Of a stretch of DNA of 64,000 nucleotides, positions 51,391-61,403 are shown piece after piece. Location: assembly GCF_018403745.1 (NCBI RefSeq), contig NZ_BOVP01000004.1, positions 273,727 to 337,726 on the forward strand. Reading direction: 5' to 3'. The translations under genes and the position numbers were made by a program. Origin of the DNA: Lactococcus formosensis. Lineage in GTDB: Bacteria; Bacillota; Bacilli; Lactobacillales; Streptococcaceae. Below the pieces are notes generated by a model. It did no database searches. It was not told the origin of the DNA and saw only the letters and a program-made list of their open reading frames with translations. Numbering within the stretch: the stretch's first letter is position 1; each line of letters opens with the position of its first letter.

Positions 51391-52188
51391 TTATTTTTTA
51401 TTTTTATGTAAAATTTCTTCAGATTTTATCCATTTCTTTACAGAATCAGAAAAGAGATGAAGATAGCGTTCGTAAAGTATGTCTAATTGAATCAAAATCG
51501 GAATTTGTGGTGAGATATTACCGATAGATTCTTCATGTGTTAAGCCCGCTGAAATTAGTGTAATATCTGCTTGTTTAATCAAATCAGAATTAGGATTGGA
51601 AGTAATCAGTGCTATCGGAATATTTTTTTCCTTTGTTATGGTCATCGCTTCAAGAAGGTTGGTGTCTATTCCTCTCAAGGATGCCGCGAGTATCATTTCA
51701 CCCTCACGGGCAAATTCTGCTGACATTAAGATTGACTTTTCCTCTGAAATGACACGAACATACTTGCCAAACCGTGAAAATTTGAATGAAAAATCAGCTC
51801 CTGTATAACTGTTAAAGCCTTTTCCAAAAAAATGAATGATGTTATGATCTTTTATTAAAGCGCACAGCTTGTCCACTTCCACCTCAGAATAAGCATTATC
51901 ACTTCGTGTGGCTAAAGCGTGGTAAATAGCTGTCACTGCTGATGAAATCGATGGCTCTTCTTTTTTATCCAAGGAAAGGTTGTATAAAAACATGAGTTCC
52001 TTGTAATTATCCAAACCAATCTTTTTACAAAAGCGAGTAATCGATGCCTTTGATACAGCTAGTGTTTGTGCTAATTTATCTATATTCAGCGGTGCCTTTT
52101 TACTGATAAAATAGTTGGCTATAATCTCCTCAACATAGGTTAATTCCAAACGGTGCGATTCAATTAATATGAAAATATCTTCCTTCAT
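51391..52188 (-). CDS. RpiR-family regulator of the glycoside operon
   Basis: A 265-residue regulator. The N-terminal helix-turn-helix (about 1-75, with LAQTLAVSKASITRFCKKIG) is followed by a SIS domain (about 105-235) that binds phosphosugars. Such proteins sense the phosphorylated product of the sugar taken up. It lies inside the operon, between GH38 and GH1 genes, so it is autoregulated with them. GAGGAAAA precedes the ATG. Confidence 0.9.
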   Translation of the reverse strand: MKEDIFILIESHRLELTYVEEIIANYFISKKAPLNIDKLAQTLAVSKASITRFCKKIGLDNYKELMFLYNLSLDKKEEPSISSAVTAIYHALATRSDNAYSEVEVDKLCALIKDHNIIHFFGKGFNSYTGADFSFKFSRFGKYVRVISEEKSILMSAEFAREGEMILAASLRGIDTNLLEAMTITKEKNIPIALITSNPNSDLIKQADITLISAGLTHEESIGNISPQIPILIQLDILYERYLHLFSDSVKKWIKSEEILHKNKK

Positions 52189-52197
52189 GATTTTTCC

Positions 52198-54816
52198 TCA
52201 ATCTATGAAATGAACAGTTTTAATCTGTCCTGCTCTAAAATCTCCCAGATTAATTTTACTATTTTTTTGTCGTTCGGTCAGCGCGATTCCTTTCAGGTCC
52301 ACAAACTCATAGCGAAGCTCCTGCTCTGACAGAATAAAATTCTCACCCTGAACAGCTTGGGTACTTGGATTATACACCCGTAAGTCCCAACCTCCGTAAA
52401 GCTTATTCTTACGGAGTGAACTAAATACAAGGTCAGGCGCTTTCAAGCTGATATTTTGGGGACTGCAAATTTTTTCTTTCAAGGTATTTGACACAAAATA
52501 TTTTAAAGTCGTTGTAAAAAGATTTAGACTCTGAATTTGATAGAAAGGCAAGGATAAAGCATAATCAAGGTAACTTTGAGCAAGTCGTGCGGGGTTATAA
52601 TCCTGTTCTAAACTTATGGCAAATTTGAATGTTAATTTTTCCAATAATTGGCTATCAGGTGTTGGGATGTACTTAAAAGCATTACCTGAAGCTACACCTG
52701 GCCTTCTGAGCAAATCAGGCCGTCCTAAAAATCCGACACTTCGAAAGAGGGTTAAAGCTAACTGATGGTGATTTTCCCCGATTAATTGATATTCTTTGAT
52801 TCCTTTGGCAAAAACCGTCCAACTGTTTTTATCATCGTGAACATTAACCCATTTTAGCATGGGGTAAATAGCTGTTGGTTCTTCACGCCAGCCGATTTCT
52901 TGCCAATCTTTCAAATGCGGATCTTCTGCTTCACGCTTCACTGTGCCAAAAGGCGTATCTGTGTAAGAATATTGATTAGCAAAAGGAAGATTGATGACTG
53001 CACGCATACGATGGTCCAACACTTGATTATCTATCGTCAAATGGCATTCGAGATGCTTGCTCCCTTTCTTTAAGGTAATTTTTAATTCGTAGTCTTGTTT
53101 TTGTTGGCAAATGCCTTCTGCACGTTCTTTCAAATCCTTGGGAAGGTCCCAAGTACCAGTCAAAATCAGCTCTTGATAATTTTCCCCACAAAAAGCTTTT
53201 CGCTCACTTCCCGTAAGTGTCAAATCAAAGACACAATCTGCATGAGCTGGTGAGTAATCGTAAGTATCACCTTCATCACCACCATCTTCAAAAGATAAGA
53301 TGTTGTCATAACTTTGCTGCTTTTTCTTATCAAATAAATGAAGCTGTCCTTTTTCATAGCTCAGCTTGTAGTAATCATTTTCAATATAATCTTGCTTGTC
53401 TTCGCTGATGACCATGCTTGACCGTTGACTTTCTTCAACGAAGTAATTCACAAAACTAAGCGCAGGAACCGTAACTTCTACAGCCAGTTCATGAATATAA
53501 TAATATTTATCCGGATCTTGAGCAGTCTCTTCGCGTCTAATTTCACCAGAATATTCTTTATTTCTTGCCAGAACATCAAAACTGATCGCTTCCCCTGCTG
53601 TATTTTTCAGTTGGATATCTTCAAACTCAGTAGAGACATTAATTTTTACCGTTTTAGTTACTTCCCAAGGCAGGGTATTAAAAATGCTGACTTGATGGTC
53701 ACAAACTTTTTTCTGTGACTCACTGATTTTTCTGGTCAAGTAGTCGACTATTGAATAAGACAGTTGGTCTGCTTCGATAAAGCGTTCGCGAATAATGCGA
53801 TTGGTTTTATCGCTATTACAGCCGCCCGCACTGTCGTGGGCTTGATTTTTTGCCAGTAGTTTCCAGATTCTGTCAATTAAGCCCTGCTTGTTAGCAATAC
53901 CAAGTTTTTCAGCCATAAGAACAAGTGGTTCTACTTGATAAATCATCCGTCTTTCCAGCTTATCATTCAAATACTTATGGTCGTAACGTGAAGAATAAAT
54001 CGAGCGATGGATTTTCGAGACTGAGCTGGAGATAAATTCCCCTTCAATTGTGGTCAGTTCCTCTTTTTCGAGTTCGGAGAATAGCTCCTCATAATTGCTT
54101 TCTTTTAACTCATAGCCACTCAGTTTCTGGTTGTAAAAATCAATCCGCTCACGTAGGTTAAAATCTACATAACGCTGGTCTCCTCCTACAGGTAAGACAA
54201 GATGTTGCCCCACAGCACCGTCTTCAATCTGTGTCATAAGTTCTTGGGTTTGGTCACTATGAATAAGTCCAACGCCGACAAAATAACCATCCTTAATATT
54301 TGCGGCTAAAACTTTTGAACCATCTTCAGCTTGCCAATAAAATTCGCGGTCCCTTGTTTTTTCCTGCGGCAATCCTCGCCAAAAGACTGTACGATCAATT
54401 CCTAAACCTTGATATATCTTAGGCATATCTTTGCTCTGGCCGAAAGAGTCTGGCAGGTAACCGATATTCATATAACCGCCCAAATCTTCTGCTAGTTCCA
54501 TTCCCAGAGTCAAATTTCTCACGATTGACTCGCCACTTATGATGAGTTCATCTGTTTGAGTATACCATGGACCAATCCAGAGTTTTCCAGCTTGAACCAA
54601 CTTTTTGAGTCGTGTTTTTTGTTCAGGGAAACTTTGGAGGTAGTCATCCAAAATGCTCATTTGCCCATCGAGGAGATAATAAGAAATTTCATTATTCTCC
54701 AAAGCGCTCATTACTTCATCCAAATGATAAGCCAACTGGACGAAAGATTCATTATGAGTAAAATACCATTCTAAATCCCAGTGTGTATGATGAATGACGT
54801 GTACTTTTTTCTTCAT
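52198..54816 (-). CDS. Glycoside hydrolase family 38 alpha-mannosidase
   Basis: An 872-residue cytoplasmic enzyme of GH38. The zinc-site motif HHTHWDLEW is at residues 9-17, the nucleophile aspartate near 122 is in GYLPDSFGQSKDMP, and the middle and C-terminal beta-domains are complete. AAGGAAG stands before the ATG at 54816; two upstream in-frame ATGs are less likely. Bacterial relatives include MngB (acts on 2-O-(6-phosphomannosyl)-glycerate) and streptococcal GH38 acting on alpha-1,3-mannosides. The PTS beside it is of the MngA/fructose type, so either substrate class is possible. Confidence 0.92.
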   Translation of the reverse strand: MKKKVHVIHHTHWDLEWYFTHNESFVQLAYHLDEVMSALENNEISYYLLDGQMSILDDYLQSFPEQKTRLKKLVQAGKLWIGPWYTQTDELIISGESIVRNLTLGMELAEDLGGYMNIGYLPDSFGQSKDMPKIYQGLGIDRTVFWRGLPQEKTRDREFYWQAEDGSKVLAANIKDGYFVGVGLIHSDQTQELMTQIEDGAVGQHLVLPVGGDQRYVDFNLRERIDFYNQKLSGYELKESNYEELFSELEKEELTTIEGEFISSSVSKIHRSIYSSRYDHKYLNDKLERRMIYQVEPLVLMAEKLGIANKQGLIDRIWKLLAKNQAHDSAGGCNSDKTNRIIRERFIEADQLSYSIVDYLTRKISESQKKVCDHQVSIFNTLPWEVTKTVKINVSTEFEDIQLKNTAGEAISFDVLARNKEYSGEIRREETAQDPDKYYYIHELAVEVTVPALSFVNYFVEESQRSSMVISEDKQDYIENDYYKLSYEKGQLHLFDKKKQQSYDNILSFEDGGDEGDTYDYSPAHADCVFDLTLTGSERKAFCGENYQELILTGTWDLPKDLKERAEGICQQKQDYELKITLKKGSKHLECHLTIDNQVLDHRMRAVINLPFANQYSYTDTPFGTVKREAEDPHLKDWQEIGWREEPTAIYPMLKWVNVHDDKNSWTVFAKGIKEYQLIGENHHQLALTLFRSVGFLGRPDLLRRPGVASGNAFKYIPTPDSQLLEKLTFKFAISLEQDYNPARLAQSYLDYALSLPFYQIQSLNLFTTTLKYFVSNTLKEKICSPQNISLKAPDLVFSSLRKNKLYGGWDLRVYNPSTQAVQGENFILSEQELRYEFVDLKGIALTERQKNSKINLGDFRAGQIKTVHFID

Positions 54817-54873
54817 TTTTACTTCCTTATTCATTTTTTCAAAAGGCCAAATCAAGATGATTTGACCTTTGAG

Positions 54874-55326
54874 TTAAAAATCAATTTTATCTATAACGGC
54901 AGTCAGATTATTCGGGTCTTTCTCTGATAAAATATCTTTACGAAATTGATCATCGATTAGTTTTCGAGCGATTAAGCTCAGCAACTTCAAGTGCTCAGTC
55001 GCACCTTCCTCAGGAATCGTAAGTGCCAGAGCAACTTTCACGGGTTTGCCATCCAAAGCATTCCAAGGAATTTCATTGGCAAATCTAACAAAAAACATGC
55101 CCGGCTTTAAGTTCGTTTTATCTTTACAATGAGGAATGGCGATATGGTCTTTGAACCCTGTTGTTGCTTCTGCTTCTCGCTGTTTTAGGCCTTCAAAATA
55201 TTTAGCTTCATTGTCCACAAAGCCCAGAGAATGTGCAAACTGTGCAATAACTGCAAAGGCTTCTTCCTGTGTACGTGCGCTTGTATCGAAAAGGATATGT
55301 TCTTGATTAAAAACTTCTTTGTTCAT
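54874..55326 (-). CDS. PTS EIIA component, fructose/mannitol family
   Basis: A 150-residue phosphocarrier. The active histidine is H66 in IAIPHCKDK, in the standard PTS_EIIA_2 fold. It passes phosphate from HPr to the EIIB domain of the next protein upstream. It follows the EIIBC gene by 14 bases and precedes the GH38 gene. Confidence 0.93.
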   Translation of the reverse strand: MNKEVFNQEHILFDTSARTQEEAFAVIAQFAHSLGFVDNEAKYFEGLKQREAEATTGFKDHIAIPHCKDKTNLKPGMFFVRFANEIPWNALDGKPVKVALALTIPEEGATEHLKLLSLIARKLIDDQFRKDILSEKDPNNLTAVIDKIDF

Positions 55327-55340
55327 CTTTATTCACCTTC

Positions 55341-56834
55341 TTATTTTGCTTTAACTTTTACTGGTTTTTTGAATTCAATACCTCGTGTAAATCCAATCAA
55401 TAATGCAGTGGTCAAAATACCTGCACATACGCACAAAATCCATGTTACAAAAGGAATCGGTTGCTCAATATAACCAATAAAGGTCCCCAGTGGTGAGCCA
55501 ATACCGCCATAAAATTTCGAACCAGTAGCTGAGATAAGTCCGCCTGCAACAGCTGATCCTACAACGTTTGAGAAAATCATTCGTACAGGATGTGCTGCCA
55601 CAAATGGAATAGCTCCTTCAGTGACACCGACAATCCCCATACCGAAGGCTGCACTGGCAGCAATTTTTTCATCTTTTGAAAATTTATTTTTAAATAATAT
55701 CGTAGCCAACCATACACCTAAGGGAGCTACCGAAATCGCTGCTTGTGTTGCTGTACCGGGTACAAAGTTTGCACCTTCAATACCGTATTTTGTCATTGTA
55801 TCGGTAAATATTGCTGTCCCAAACACCAAAGCCGTTTTATTGATTGGTCCACCCAAGTCAAACCCTATCATTGCGCCACAAATGGCTCCGATAATGATGG
55901 GTGCACCTGCGAAATTATTATTTAAGTTGGTTAACCCATCATACATAGCATCCATCCCCACTGAGATTGGATTCCCGATGATATAAAGCACAATCAAACT
56001 GATAACTGCTGTTGCAATAAAAGGAATAATCATAATTGGCACGATTGGCATAACAATTTTAGGCCATTTTATTTTTTTCAATCCTTTGACCATATAGCCA
56101 ACAATGAAAGCCACAATAATAGCACCAATAAAACCTCCACCTGCTTCAGTTCCTAAAAATTCTGGGTCATTAACAAGATAAGCACCAATCATGGCAGGAG
56201 CTATTGCGGGTTTGTCTGCAATGGAATTTGCCACAAAACCAGCAAATAGTGGAATCATTAGTTTAAAACCCATCTGCCCAACATAAAAGAGTTTTTCCAT
56301 GAGGAAGCCCATTTGTGTTGTATTGTCAAACCCCCACTTGACAATACGTCCTAGCTCGTCCCTTTGAAAGGCATAGAGATTAGCAATGGTAAGGAGAAGA
56401 CCTGCAGCGATGACCATTGGCACCATATAAGAAATACCACTCATCACATGGGTTAGAAAAGTAACCTTATCTTTATCATTACCAATCTGAATATTCCCTA
56501 CCTTACTTCCTTTCTTGCCAAAAACTTCAGCCTCAGTGAATGCTTTTTTTATCAAAGCTTCCGAATCTTCAATTGCCGGAATAGATTTTGTAACATAAAG
56601 AGGCTTACCTGTGAAACGAATCGGATCAATCTTAATGTCTGAGGCAACAAGTACAAGATCTGCGTTTTCGATCTCTTCAGGAGTTAAGACATTCTCTGCT
56701 CCAATAGCTCCATTTGTCTCTACTTTAACCTCATAGCCCATTTTTTTAGCCGCTTTTTCGATAGACTCGGCGGCCATATAGGTGTGCGCTATTCCAGCAG
56801 CACAGGCCGTAACGGCTACTATTTTTTTCGACAT
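55341..56834 (-). CDS. PTS EIIBC component, fructose/mannosylglycerate type
   Basis: A 497-residue sugar transporter. The N-terminal EIIB domain (about 1-100) has the phosphocysteine C11 in VTACAAGIAHTYMA, and the C-terminal EIIC domain (about 120-490) has eight to ten helices with IGFDLGGPINKTA and GVTEGAIPFVAAHP. MngA of E. coli and fructose permeases share this layout. AGGAGG-like GGAGG stands 7 bases before the ATG. It is the first gene of the operon, with cre box and promoter upstream. Confidence 0.93.
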   Translation of the reverse strand: MSKKIVAVTACAAGIAHTYMAAESIEKAAKKMGYEVKVETNGAIGAENVLTPEEIENADLVLVASDIKIDPIRFTGKPLYVTKSIPAIEDSEALIKKAFTEAEVFGKKGSKVGNIQIGNDKDKVTFLTHVMSGISYMVPMVIAAGLLLTIANLYAFQRDELGRIVKWGFDNTTQMGFLMEKLFYVGQMGFKLMIPLFAGFVANSIADKPAIAPAMIGAYLVNDPEFLGTEAGGGFIGAIIVAFIVGYMVKGLKKIKWPKIVMPIVPIMIIPFIATAVISLIVLYIIGNPISVGMDAMYDGLTNLNNNFAGAPIIIGAICGAMIGFDLGGPINKTALVFGTAIFTDTMTKYGIEGANFVPGTATQAAISVAPLGVWLATILFKNKFSKDEKIAASAAFGMGIVGVTEGAIPFVAAHPVRMIFSNVVGSAVAGGLISATGSKFYGGIGSPLGTFIGYIEQPIPFVTWILCVCAGILTTALLIGFTRGIEFKKPVKVKAK

Positions 56835-56877
56835 TTTGTTTCCTCCAAAATTTTTCTTTTAGTTTTGTTATATTTGT

Positions 56878-56926
56878 AATATAGCACCTCTTATTTTCAA
56901 AAGCAAGATAAAATAAAGCGTTTTCT
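56878..56926 (-). promoter_or_regulatory. Promoter and cre box of the PTS/GH38 operon
   Basis: TTGCTT (56901-56906), 17 bases, TATATT (56878-56883) preceded by TGC, on the minus strand. A cre-like box, AGAAAACGCTTTAT, is at 56913-56926, just upstream of -35. Carbon catabolite control is likely. Confidence 0.65.
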
Positions 56927-56976
56927 TTATTTAGTTTTTATTCCCATAAGCTGGAGGATTACTGGTATTTTTTTCA

Positions 56977-57008
56977 TAAAAAAAAGAGCTAGATCTTTGT
57001 CTAACTCT
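56977..57008 (-). terminator. Terminator of the glp operon
   Basis: AGAGTTAGA/TCTAGCTCT (one G-U) with a 6-base loop is followed by eight T on the minus strand. Confidence 0.88.
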
Positions 57009-57029
57009 GCTTTTGTCTAATATTTCAAT

Positions 57030-57767
57030 TTATTTACTTGCAAATTGAATAACCATGTTAAAGAGAAGGGCGCCTAAGCTACCGCCAATGATTGGACCTA
57101 CGACAGGAATCCATGCGTAAGACCAGTCAGAATCTCCTTTGCCCTTGATAGGTAAGATAGCGTGCATGATACGAGGACCTAAGTCACGTGCAGGATTCAA
57201 AGAGTAACCGGTTGTCGCACCAAGTGATAAACCAATGGCTGTGATGATAGCACCCACTAAAAGAGGTGAAACACCAGAAGTTTGCGTAATTGCGTATTGC
57301 CCAAAGGCCAGAATACCTGTCGTTAAGACTGCTGTTCCAACAATTTCACTGATTAAGTTCGACCCCGTCTGACGAATGGCTGGGCCTGTAGAAAATGTAC
57401 CTAAGATATCTGCTGGATTTTTAGTTTCAGCATAGTGAGGATAAAACATCAGGTAGAGGATAATGCTGGCAACCATTGCCCCGAGCATTTGCGCGATAAT
57501 ATAAGGGAAAACCAAACTCCAGCTAAAGCTACCAATCATTGCCATTGCAATTGTTACTGCTGGATTCAAGTGGGCAGGCGACATAAATCCGGAAATGTAA
57601 ACCCCCATCATTACTGCAAAACCCCAACCGAGTGTGATAGCAACCCACCCTGCTCCTGTTGCTTTCGTCTTGTTCAGAACAACGCCTGAAACTACACCGT
57701 TACCAAGAAGGATTAAGATAAACGTTCCTAAAAATTCACCGAGTAATTGTACCATTTCTGAGTGCAT
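57030..57767 (-). CDS. glpF: Glycerol uptake facilitator
   Basis: An aquaglyceroporin of 245 residues with six helices and the two half-helix motifs HLNPAVT (about 67-73) and SLNPARD (about 193-199). The Arg after the second NPA, with the nearby Asp, is typical of glycerol channels. AAAGGAG lies 5 bases before the ATG. Last gene of glpK-glpO-glpF. Confidence 0.95.
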   Translation of the reverse strand: MHSEMVQLLGEFLGTFILILLGNGVVSGVVLNKTKATGAGWVAITLGWGFAVMMGVYISGFMSPAHLNPAVTIAMAMIGSFSWSLVFPYIIAQMLGAMVASIILYLMFYPHYAETKNPADILGTFSTGPAIRQTGSNLISEIVGTAVLTTGILAFGQYAITQTSGVSPLLVGAIITAIGLSLGATTGYSLNPARDLGPRIMHAILPIKGKGDSDWSYAWIPVVGPIIGGSLGALLFNMVIQFASK

Positions 57768-57818
57768 ATTGACTCCTTTTTTCTATATTTTATTTGTTTC
57801 AATCATCGTTGGACTCTT

Positions 57819-59648
57819 CTACTTCTTCAAGTCCGACAAGTCAGATTCACGAAGTGCTTCTTCCAAAGCTTTTTCTTGTTCTGCTTTTTCTTCTTCAGAC
57901 CAGACGAGGTATTCCGCCATGGCATTAACAACATGCACCTTGATGGCATCTACGCCTTCACGCATAAATAAGATATGGTTGGTACGGCGAAGCAAGTAAT
58001 CCACTGGCGTCAAGATCATTTCATCTTCAAGCGCATAACGCAAACGTGCTGATTCGGCGAGAGATAGACCTTCATATGGTTCCATTTCAGAAGCATAGGC
58101 AAACACTTGGAGGGCGTTCATGCCATAAAAGTCCGCGATGTATTTTGCTTCTTCTTCTGTAAGTCCTGCAGCAACTCCAACTTTCATGTTTTCAGCAACA
58201 ACTTCTTCAACCTTAGTTGGGTCAAATTCACCACCAGAGATTTGGTATTTTTTAGAGTCTATAGGTTCATATTTCAAACCAAAGTCCTCATTAAGCAGTT
58301 GGCAGATAAGCTCCATCGCACCCGCAGCCATTTTACGGTAGTCCGTAATTTTACCGCCCGCTAGAGTAATCAAACCATCGCTCTCACGTTCGAGGGAACT
58401 TCCACGCGATACGGAAGATGGTGCATCTCCTTTTTCGGAAAGACTTGATTCCATATTGTTCAACAAATGTTCTACTTCGGCTTTTGTTGCTGTTTTATTT
58501 TTATAGCGGAGCACTGCCTCAACGACAGCGTTAAAGCTGGTTTCAGAAACCGCACCATTATCCCCACCGTTATAGTCTGAACCAGAATTTCCACCTAATA
58601 GGGGGCGCAATCCAGCCCATGAAGCTTCAATGTCATTAATCGTGATATTTGCTTCAGGGTAACGGAAATTAATGACATCCAAGAGGTAATCCACGTCTTC
58701 TTGAGTGACTTTTGGATCAGTAAAGTCGCCATGATAATCCGTATCTGTCGTACCAAAATAAGTTTTATTTTCACGGGGAATAGCAAAGACCATACGTTTA
58801 TCGTGTTTGCCTGTGTCAAAATAAGTTGGTTGTGGTACAGGTAGTTTGGCCGCATCCACTACCAGATGAACACCTTTTGTGGGACGCATTTTTGGCACGA
58901 TAGGACGTGTGAAGTTCAGGTAACGAATCTTATCTACCCAAGGACCACTTGTATTAATCACAAGTTTAGCTTTGACTTCAATGACTTGGTCTGTCAACAA
59001 ATCACGCGCACGAACACCTGAGATTTGTCCATCGGTATAGATAAAATCAATCACTTTCATCTTGCTAATAGCTTGCGCACCATCTTCTACGGCTTTTTTG
59101 ATATTATCAATTACCAAGCGTGCATCGTTATTACGGTAGTCAAGATAAACACCAGCTCCTTGTAACCCTTTTTTCTTGATGAGTGGCTCACGACGCAATA
59201 CTTCTTCTGGTGAGATAGTATAGTTAGCATATGGTGAGTCTTCATCCACACCGGCCAAATGGTCATACAAATCCATCGCAATTTTCACAGAAAACATATC
59301 AAATGTTGTCTTGCCTTCATCATCGTAGATAGGAAGTAACATCGGATCTGGCTTAGGAATATGTGGTGCAATGCCTTGAACAACAGCACGTTCTGAAACT
59401 GTATCAGAAACAACTTCCACATCGAAGTTTTTGAGATAGCGGATCCCACCATGCACGAGTTTTGTCGAGCGTGAGGATGTACCTTCTGAAAAGTCCTGCA
59501 TTTCAAGTACAGCCACTTTCATCCCGGCCGCTGCCGCTTGTAAAGTCAAGCCAGCACCAGTAATCCCCCCTCCGATAACGAGTAAATCCATTTCTTCATT
59601 TTGAACTTTTGTGATTGCTTCTTGTCTTGTTTTTTTAGAAAAAGCCAT
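57819..59648 (-). CDS. glpO: Alpha-glycerophosphate oxidase
   Basis: A 609-residue FAD enzyme that oxidises glycerol-3-phosphate to DHAP with O2, giving hydrogen peroxide. The FAD loop LLVIGGGITGAGLTLQAAA is at about 23-41. The length, with an extra segment of about 50 residues in the middle (around 360-420: NNMESSLSEKGDAPSS), marks GlpO of lactic acid bacteria rather than GlpD. The C-terminal domain DAO_C ends in an acidic tail. It lies between glpK and glpF, spaced 36 and 51 bases. Confidence 0.95.
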   Translation of the reverse strand: MAFSKKTRQEAITKVQNEEMDLLVIGGGITGAGLTLQAAAAGMKVAVLEMQDFSEGTSSRSTKLVHGGIRYLKNFDVEVVSDTVSERAVVQGIAPHIPKPDPMLLPIYDDEGKTTFDMFSVKIAMDLYDHLAGVDEDSPYANYTISPEEVLRREPLIKKKGLQGAGVYLDYRNNDARLVIDNIKKAVEDGAQAISKMKVIDFIYTDGQISGVRARDLLTDQVIEVKAKLVINTSGPWVDKIRYLNFTRPIVPKMRPTKGVHLVVDAAKLPVPQPTYFDTGKHDKRMVFAIPRENKTYFGTTDTDYHGDFTDPKVTQEDVDYLLDVINFRYPEANITINDIEASWAGLRPLLGGNSGSDYNGGDNGAVSETSFNAVVEAVLRYKNKTATKAEVEHLLNNMESSLSEKGDAPSSVSRGSSLERESDGLITLAGGKITDYRKMAAGAMELICQLLNEDFGLKYEPIDSKKYQISGGEFDPTKVEEVVAENMKVGVAAGLTEEEAKYIADFYGMNALQVFAYASEMEPYEGLSLAESARLRYALEDEMILTPVDYLLRRTNHILFMREGVDAIKVHVVNAMAEYLVWSEEEKAEQEKALEEALRESDLSDLKK

Positions 59649-59684
59649 TTCTATTCTCCTTTTAGGTTACTGTCTGATTGATTA

Positions 59685-61207
<1,523 letters not shown>

Positions 61208-61216
61208 ATGTTTCTT

Positions 61217-61225
61217 ATTATAGCA
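61217..61225 (-). promoter_or_regulatory. Extended -10 promoter of the glp operon
   Basis: TGC then TATAAT on the minus strand, about 35 bases before glpK; no strong -35. Confidence 0.65.
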
Positions 61226-61297
61226 TTTACGAGTAATTAAATACTTTCATTTTTTAAGAAATTTCAAAAAAAATTGAAAGTGTCCTTTTTAAAATAT

Positions 61298-61322
61298 AAA
61301 AAACTTCTCAATTACTGAGAAG
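61298..61322 (-). terminator. Terminator of the leucine-rich surface protein gene
   Basis: CTTCTCA/TGAGAAG with a 5-base loop is followed by six T on the minus strand, about 80 bases past the gene. Confidence 0.82.
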
Positions 61323-61403
61323 CTTTGTGTATTGATAGTTAATGAAGATGAAACTTTTCTCTCTTATTATTATCGATATATTGTAAATTTGAGACCAGCT
61401 CTA

